Shown: one piece after another, positions 1-3,118 of the stretch
How positions within the stretch are numbered: the stretch's first letter is position 1
Layout of the letters: every line of letters starts with the position of its first letter
Assembly: GCA_937902865.1 (NCBI GenBank)
Contig: CALFNJ010000103.1
Coordinates: forward strand, 1-5,635
Length of the DNA stretch: 5,635 nucleotides
Source of the DNA: an uncultured Opitutaceae bacterium
GTDB taxonomy: Bacteria; Verrucomicrobiota; Verrucomicrobiia; Opitutales; Opitutaceae
Direction: 5' to 3'
Position numbers and translations under genes: made by a program
Notes under the pieces: generated by a model
Seen by the model: the letters and a program-made list of their open reading frames with translations, nothing else
The model's database searches: none
Told to the model about the DNA's origin: nothing

Positions 1-1
1 C

Positions 2-394
2 GACGAGACGACCTCCAACGTCATCTCGAAGTCCATCTCCGTCGGCCAGGGCCGCTCCACTTACCGCGGACAGGTCCACATCCCGAAGCGCCTCAAGGGC
101 TGCAAGAACAACACCGAGTGCGACGCGCTGCTGATCAACACGAACAGCCGCACCGACACCTACCCGGCGATCACCGTCCGCGGCGACCGCAACGCCACCC
201 AGCACGAGGCGAGCGTCTCGAAGGTGAACGAGGAAATGATCTTCTACATGCAGCAGCGCGGCCTGACCGAAGGCCAGGCGATGAGCCTCGCCGTCAACGG
301 TTTCGTCAACGAACTCGCCCGTCAGTTTCCGATGGAATACTCCGTCGAGCTGAAGCGCCTCATCGACCTCGAGATGGAAGGGTCGGTCGGCTGA
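2..394 (+). CDS. sufB: SufB, Fe-S cluster assembly scaffold protein (C-terminal part, 5' end outside window)
   Basis: The reading frame is open from the left edge (first full codon at 2) to TGA at 392-394 and gives 130 residues. SufB is the scaffold subunit of the SufBC2D complex, which assembles Fe-S clusters in the cytoplasm with sulfur from SufS/SufE or SufU. The fragment matches the C-terminal part of the SufB beta-helix core and the terminal helical domain. NNTECDALL (Cys40 of the fragment) aligns with Cys405 of E. coli SufB. QHEAS (His68, Glu69) aligns with His433 and Glu434, and the 29-residue spacing from Cys to Glu is the same as in E. coli. It ends in EGSVG, like the E. coli HSVG end. 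Family length is about 480-495 residues, so roughly three quarters of the gene lies upstream. An extra Cys (fragment residue 34, KGCKNN) precedes the conserved one. sufD follows after 96 nt on the same strand, so co-transcription is likely. Identification is from family knowledge and is secure. Confidence 0.96.
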   Translation, partial: DETTSNVISKSISVGQGRSTYRGQVHIPKRLKGCKNNTECDALLINTNSRTDTYPAITVRGDRNATQHEASVSKVNEEMIFYMQQRGLTEGQAMSLAVNGFVNELARQFPMEYSVELKRLIDLEMEGSVG

Positions 395-404
395 CGCCTC
401 CCTG

Positions 405-487
405 ATTTTCGATTTTGGATTCTCGATTTTCGATTGGATCGGATCGGGCGTTCTGGAATCGAAAATCGAGAATCCAAAATCGAAAAT
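405..487. repeat. Perfect 31-bp inverted repeat filling the sufB-sufD spacer, built of heptamers
   Basis: The left arm 405-435 and right arm 457-487 are exact reverse complements over 31 nt, with a 21-nt loop (436-456). The left arm is a run of 7-nt units starting at 404: gattttc, gattttg, gattctc, gattttc. The right arm carries the complementary units gaaaatc, gagaatc, caaaatc, gaaaatt from 461. The arms are AT-rich against a GC-rich background. The hairpin begins 10 nt after the sufB stop and ends 3 nt before the sufD ATG. It has no U-tract after the stem, so it does not look like a standard intrinsic terminator. It could be a dispersed intergenic repeat, a processing or attenuation hairpin, or a structure that affects sufD initiation. 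The sequence alone cannot decide between these. Confidence 0.95.
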
Positions 488-490
488 TTC

Positions 491-1834
491 ATGACCGAAT
501 CTGTTTCCATTTCCAGCGAGACCAAGTCGCCTCTCGGCGGTTTCACGGCCGAGGCATTTGCGGCGCATCTGGCGATGCAGAAGTCTGCGCCGAGCTGGTG
601 GCTCGAGCGCAAGCGGGCGGCTTACGAGAAGTTCGCCGGCCTGCCGCTGCCGAAGCGCACCGACGAGAGCTGGCGCTTCAGCAACATCGGCACGCTCACC
701 CTTGACGGATTTGCACCGGCGACGGCCAAGGCCAAGGGCGCTGAGGCCATTGCGGCGTTCGCCGAGGTCGAGCGCAGCGGATCGCTGGTCTTCACCAACA
801 ACGTCCTCACCTCCCGCGCGGTCGCGAAGGACCTCGAGGCCAAGGGCGTCATCGTCATCACCCTCTCCGAGGCGGCGGCCAAGCACGCTGATCTCCTGAA
901 GGCGCATTTCATGGCCCAGCCCCAGAAGCTGGGCTCGGAAAAATTCGCCGCGCTCCACGCCGCCTTCGTCGGCGACGGCGCCTTCATCTACGTCCCGAAG
1001 AACGTCGAGGTCCCCGGCCCGATCCTGGTCAGCCACCTCGCCAGCGGCTCGGGTGCCGCCGTCTTCCCGCACACGCTCGTCGTTCTCGAGGAAAACGCGA
1101 AGGCCACCGTCTTCGACTACTTCGCCTCGGCTGTCGATAATCCGCAATCCGCCCAGTTGGCCATCGGCGCGAACGATCTCTATGCCGCCCACGGCGCGCA
1201 GCTGACGTATGTCGCGGCCCAGAACTGGTCGCGCGAGACGCTCTCGTTCCAGTTCAATTCCACGATCGTCCGCCGCGACGCGCGCGTGCAGTCGCTGAAT
1301 CTGCATCTCGGCGCCCGCCAGGCGCGGCATGAGTCGCTTTCGCAACTCCAGGCGCCCGGTGCGTTTTCGGAAATGCTCGCGCTCACCGTGGCCGAGCAGA
1401 CGCAGGAGTTCGACCAGCGCACGCTGCAGATCCACCAGGCGCCGAACACCAAGTCGGACCTGCTCTACAAGAACGCCCTCCGCGACCAGTCGCGGACGAT
1501 CTTCTCCGGCCTGATCGTGGTCGATCCCGACGCGCAGAAGACGGATGCCTACCAGAGCAACCGCAACCTGATGCTGAGCGACGACGCCGAGGCCAATGCC
1601 CTGCCCGGCCTGGAGATCCTCGCGAACGACGTCCGCTGCACCCACGGCGCCACCACCAGCCGGATCGATCCCGAGCAGGAGTTCTACCTCCAGGCTCGCG
1701 GTATCGCCAAGGAAGAGGCCGACGAGCTCCTCACCTTCGGCTTCTTCGAGGAAGTCCTGAGCCTCCTGGAGAGCCAGCCGCTCCACGACGCCCTCGCGTC
1801 GCTGATCCGGGAGAAGTTCACCGCTAAAAAGTAG
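491..1834 (+). CDS. sufD: SufD, Fe-S cluster assembly protein
   Basis: 447 residues ending at TAG 1832-1834. SufD is the SufB paralogue that pairs with SufB and the ATPase SufC in SufBC2D. It has a helical N-terminal region (about 20-70, with the motif DESWRF at 58-63), a central beta-helix (about 95-370) and a helical C-terminal region. DVRCTHGATTS holds Cys383 and His385, aligning with Cys358 and His360 of E. coli SufD (DDVKCSHGA), residues implicated in forming the nascent cluster at the SufB-SufD interface. SRIDPEQEFYLQARGI and the following helices are typical of the family. Length fits (E. coli about 423). I chose ATG 491 because an in-frame ATG at 434 lies in the hairpin loop and would add 19 residues encoded by repeat sequence. 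No Shine-Dalgarno sequence is visible; the 20 nt before ATG 491 are repeat arm. sufT follows after 177 nt. Confidence 0.95.
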   Translation: MTESVSISSETKSPLGGFTAEAFAAHLAMQKSAPSWWLERKRAAYEKFAGLPLPKRTDESWRFSNIGTLTLDGFAPATAKAKGAEAIAAFAEVERSGSLVFTNNVLTSRAVAKDLEAKGVIVITLSEAAAKHADLLKAHFMAQPQKLGSEKFAALHAAFVGDGAFIYVPKNVEVPGPILVSHLASGSGAAVFPHTLVVLEENAKATVFDYFASAVDNPQSAQLAIGANDLYAAHGAQLTYVAAQNWSRETLSFQFNSTIVRRDARVQSLNLHLGARQARHESLSQLQAPGAFSEMLALTVAEQTQEFDQRTLQIHQAPNTKSDLLYKNALRDQSRTIFSGLIVVDPDAQKTDAYQSNRNLMLSDDAEANALPGLEILANDVRCTHGATTSRIDPEQEFYLQARGIAKEEADELLTFGFFEEVLSLLESQPLHDALASLIREKFTAKK

Positions 1835-1876
1835 AGGGAAAAGTAGCGAGTAGTGGGTAGCGAGTAGCGAGCATTC

Positions 1877-1897
1877 GATCCCCGATCCACAATCCAG
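1877..1897. repeat. Three further 7-nt units inside the sufD-sufT spacer
   Basis: Next to the left arm, three tandem 7-nt units gatcccc, gatccac, aatccag occupy the start of the loop. They resemble the complement of the AT-rich units in the sufB-sufD spacer (the aatcc core also occurs there at 471-475). The run is short, so this could be chance, but the period matches the neighbouring arrays. Confidence 0.5.
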
Positions 1898-1946
1898 TCG
1901 CCTGAATCTGCGTCACTTTCTAAAAACCGCACCCTTTCTAACATTT

Positions 1947-1961
1947 GGCGGCGAAGCCGCC
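1947..1961. repeat. Small GC hairpin in the loop of the sufD-sufT spacer
   Basis: ggcggc (1947-1952) pairs with gccgcc (1956-1961) around a GAA loop, a 6-bp all-GC stem. No T-run follows on either strand, so it is not a classic intrinsic terminator. Just before it the 7-mer ctttcta occurs twice (1916-1922 and 1934-1940) with an 18-nt offset. I assign no role. No convincing -35/-10 pair is visible in this 177-nt spacer. Confidence 0.6.
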
Positions 1962-2011
1962 GCTGATTCCCTACTCACTACCCGCTACTCGCTACTCACT
2001 ACTTCTTCCTC

Positions 2012-2554
2012 ATGACCAAGGAACGCACTCTTTCCCGCGACGTCACCGCCACGCAGATTCCCTCGGGCGACAAGGCGCCGCTGACCGCCGGAAGCAAGGT
2101 GATGATTCACCAGACGCTGGGCGGCAGCTTCACGGTCCAGACCGATTTCGGCCTTTTCCGCATCGATGCGAAGGACGGTGACGCGCTCGGCGAGCAGGTC
2201 GCCGACACGACGGTCAAGGCGGCCACGCTGGCCGACGGCGCGCCCGACCCGGCGGCGGTCTGGGACCAGCTGCGCATGGTGTTCGATCCTGAGATCCCCG
2301 TGAACATCGTCGACCTGGGCCTCGTCTATTCCATGGACGTCGAGAAGAAGGACGACGGCGCCTTCAAGGTGAACGTCGCCATGACCCTCACGGCCCCCGG
2401 CTGCGGCATGGGCCCGGCCATCGCGGAAGACGCGAAGAGCAAGATTCTCCTCGTGCCCGGCGTCGGCGACGCCGACGTCCGCATCACCTGGGATCCGCCG
2501 TGGAACCAGTCGATGATCAGCGAAGAGGGGAAGATGAAGCTCGGCCTGATCTGA
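2012..2554 (+). CDS. sufT: SufT, DUF59/MIP18-family Fe-S cluster assembly protein
   Basis: 180 residues from ATG 2012 to TGA 2552-2554, the usual length for the long SufT form. SufT proteins act in the cytoplasm in maturation of Fe-S proteins, probably in assembly or delivery to targets. The N-terminal half (1-75) has the SufT-specific extension, including TATQIPSGDKAPL and QTLGGSFTVQTDFGLFRID (residues 34-52). The C-terminal half is the DUF59/MIP18 domain: FDPEIPVNIVDLGLVY (91-106), MTLTAPGCGMGP (124-135) with the conserved Cys131, and ITWDPPWNQSMISEEGKMK (158-176). The N-terminus matches the family start, which supports this ATG. No Shine-Dalgarno is visible, since the upstream bases are the right arm of the spacer inverted repeat. 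It is the last gene of the operon seen here and converges on the surface-protein gene. Confidence 0.95.
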   Translation: MTKERTLSRDVTATQIPSGDKAPLTAGSKVMIHQTLGGSFTVQTDFGLFRIDAKDGDALGEQVADTTVKAATLADGAPDPAAVWDQLRMVFDPEIPVNIVDLGLVYSMDVEKKDDGAFKVNVAMTLTAPGCGMGPAIAEDAKSKILLVPGVGDADVRITWDPPWNQSMISEEGKMKLGLI

Positions 2555-2570
2555 GGATCGGGCGAGCCCA

Positions 2571-2626
2571 TCTGCCTTCTGCCTGAGCCTTCCGCTCTGA
2601 GCCCTCTGCTCTGAGCCCTCTGCTCT
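2571..2626. repeat. Tandem array of eight 7-nt units downstream of sufT
   Basis: The units are tctgcct twice, then gagcctt, ccgctct, and two exact copies of the 14-mer gagccctctgctct (2599-2612 and 2613-2626). All keep a strict 7-nt register. The array starts 16 nt after the sufT stop. It resembles the short tandemly repeated repetitive (STRR) heptamers known from cyanobacterial genomes, but I have no basis for homology. No complementary array is found elsewhere in the window, unlike the two spacers upstream. It has no spacer structure and is not a CRISPR array. Confidence 0.9.
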
Positions 2627-2627
2627 G

Positions 2628-2687
2628 AATGGGGACGCGACGTCCCCGTCGCGTTCCGTGGGTGGGGCGCGTTATCCCTAACGCGCC
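2628..2687. repeat. REP-like double hairpin, left copy
   Basis: Two adjacent hairpins. The first has a 7-bp stem, cgcgacg (2636-2642) with cgtcgcg (2647-2653), and a TCCC loop. The second has a 9-bp stem, ggcgcgtta (2666-2674) with taacgcgcc (2679-2687), and again a TCCC loop. An inverted second copy lies at 2902-2963. The two copies share an identical 28-nt segment (2660-2687 against 2902-2929) and another segment with 24 of 26 matching (2628-2653 against 2938-2963), separated by a variable 6-8 nt linker. The structure resembles REP/BIME palindromic intergenic repeats. Whether it is dispersed in the genome cannot be seen here. Confidence 0.9.
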
Positions 2688-2699
2688 GGTTCGACTCCG

Positions 2700-2726
2700 T
2701 CGGCTATTTGATAAGGTCATAGCCGA
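2700..2726. repeat. 8-bp hairpin with 11-nt loop
   Basis: tcggctat (2700-2707) is the exact reverse complement of atagccga (2719-2726). It lies between the left REP-like copy and the inner hairpin pair. The sequence just before it (2688-2698) is GGTTCGACTCC, which looks like a tRNA T-arm, so the hairpin may belong to a degenerate tRNA-like remnant. No complete tRNA can be folded from it. Confidence 0.5.
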
Positions 2727-2751
2727 GTGAATCCCTGTCGATCAGGTGACC

Positions 2752-2828
2752 AGGTGGCCGTCGACCTTCGGGCGACGGTTCTGCCTTCCTCCGCGCTGAA
2801 ACCGCCGCCCGGAGGTCGGCGGCCACCT
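2752..2828. repeat. Inner inverted pair of UUCG-type hairpins
   Basis: 29-nt arms at 2752-2780 and 2800-2828 are inverted copies matching at 26 of 29 positions, with a 19-nt loop. Each arm also folds alone. The left arm pairs ccgtcg (2758-2763) with cgacgg (2773-2778), has one bulged A (2764), two more C-G pairs, and a TTCG tetraloop closed by C-G. The right arm gives the same fold, with stem ccgccg/cggcgg and a TCCG loop when read on the - strand. The element sits midway between the two REP-like copies. It may be part of one composite repeat or mobile element of about 336 bp. Confidence 0.85.
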
Positions 2829-2901
2829 TTGCGGTCATGCAACCGATCGCTGGCTTGGCCGTCCGTGCCCACTTCAAGACTCCAACGCGGATAACGGCCG
2901 C

Positions 2902-2963
2902 GGCGCGTTAGGGATAACGCGCCCCACCCTCGATCCACGCGACCGGGAGGTCGCGTCCCCATT
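2902..2963. repeat. REP-like double hairpin, right (inverted) copy
   Basis: Inverted copy of 2628-2687. The first hairpin has the 9-bp stem ggcgcgtta (2902-2910) with taacgcgcc (2915-2923) and a GGGA loop. The second has the 7-bp stem cgcgacc (2938-2944) with ggtcgcg (2949-2955) and a GGGA loop. It is followed by tccccatt, which mirrors aatgggga of the left copy. Both hairpins have the same tetraloop, and the left copy has its complement TCCC in both. Confidence 0.9.
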
Positions 2964-3118
2964 TTCTGGCAGTTCGGTCCGAGCCGCCTCTTGGCTTCTG
3001 CATTCCAAGGATCGATCCCCGTTTCCTGATTTCCACATTCTCCCTGCAGAGGTCGAACGTCGGCGACCCGCTTAATCCGCAAAACAAGGAGCCGATCCCT
3101 GACCCGTTAGCTCAAGCC
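2964..3118. other. Non-coding remainder of the convergent intergenic region
   Basis: 155 nt between the composite palindromic element and the stop codon of the - strand gene. I see no credible gene, array or strong hairpin here. On the - strand, gagc...gctc downstream of the stop (around 3089-3113) gives only a 4-bp stem before a short T-rich stretch, too weak to call a terminator. Confidence 0.6.

Larger units (their letters stand above)
1834..2011. repeat. Imperfect 37-nt inverted repeat bounding the sufD-sufT spacer, built of heptamers
   Basis: The left arm 1834-1870 and right arm 1975-2011 face each other across a 104-nt loop. Pairing base by base gives 30 Watson-Crick pairs, 3 G-U wobbles and 4 mismatches (1840/2005, 1847/1998, 1863/1982, 1868/1977). 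The left arm carries 7-nt units gtagcga, gtagtgg, gtagcga, gtagcga from 1843. The right arm carries ctactca, ctacccg, ctactcg, ctactca from 1971. The stem begins on the G of the sufD stop codon and ends on the base before the sufT ATG. There is no Shine-Dalgarno before sufT, because the right arm occupies that place. The unit sequence is unrelated to the one in the sufB-sufD spacer, but the period and the layout are the same. Confidence 0.92.

Noticed and set aside
434..490. Upstream ATG for sufD at 434
   Set aside because: The added 19 residues are encoded by the loop and right arm of the spacer palindrome and are not like SufD N-termini; ATG 491 gives a normal start.
1684..1944. Open frame on the - strand across the sufD end and spacer
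   Set aside because: Antisense of sufD plus repeat sequence; low-complexity Ser/Arg composition. The - strand frame at 322-612 across the sufB-sufD spacer was rejected for the same reason.
1945..2181. Open frame of 78 codons on the + strand overlapping the sufT start
   Set aside because: It reads through the heptamer arm and then out of frame through sufT; no recognisable domain.
2556..2572. Possible intrinsic terminator after sufT
   Set aside because: Only gat/ggg pairing with ccc/atc around a bulge and no T-tract; too weak to call.
2571..2626. Possible CRISPR array
   Set aside because: Units are 7 nt, directly abutting, with no spacers.
2907..2918. Partial match to the I-SceI homing site (tagggataac)
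   Set aside because: Only 10 nt match, and these are fully explained by the hairpin stem and GGGA loop; no homing endonuclease context.
2717..3082. Open frame of 121 codons on the - strand
   Set aside because: It runs through the right REP-like copy and both inner hairpin arms; its residues are a direct reading of palindromic repeats, with Arg/Gly-rich low-complexity sequence and no domain.
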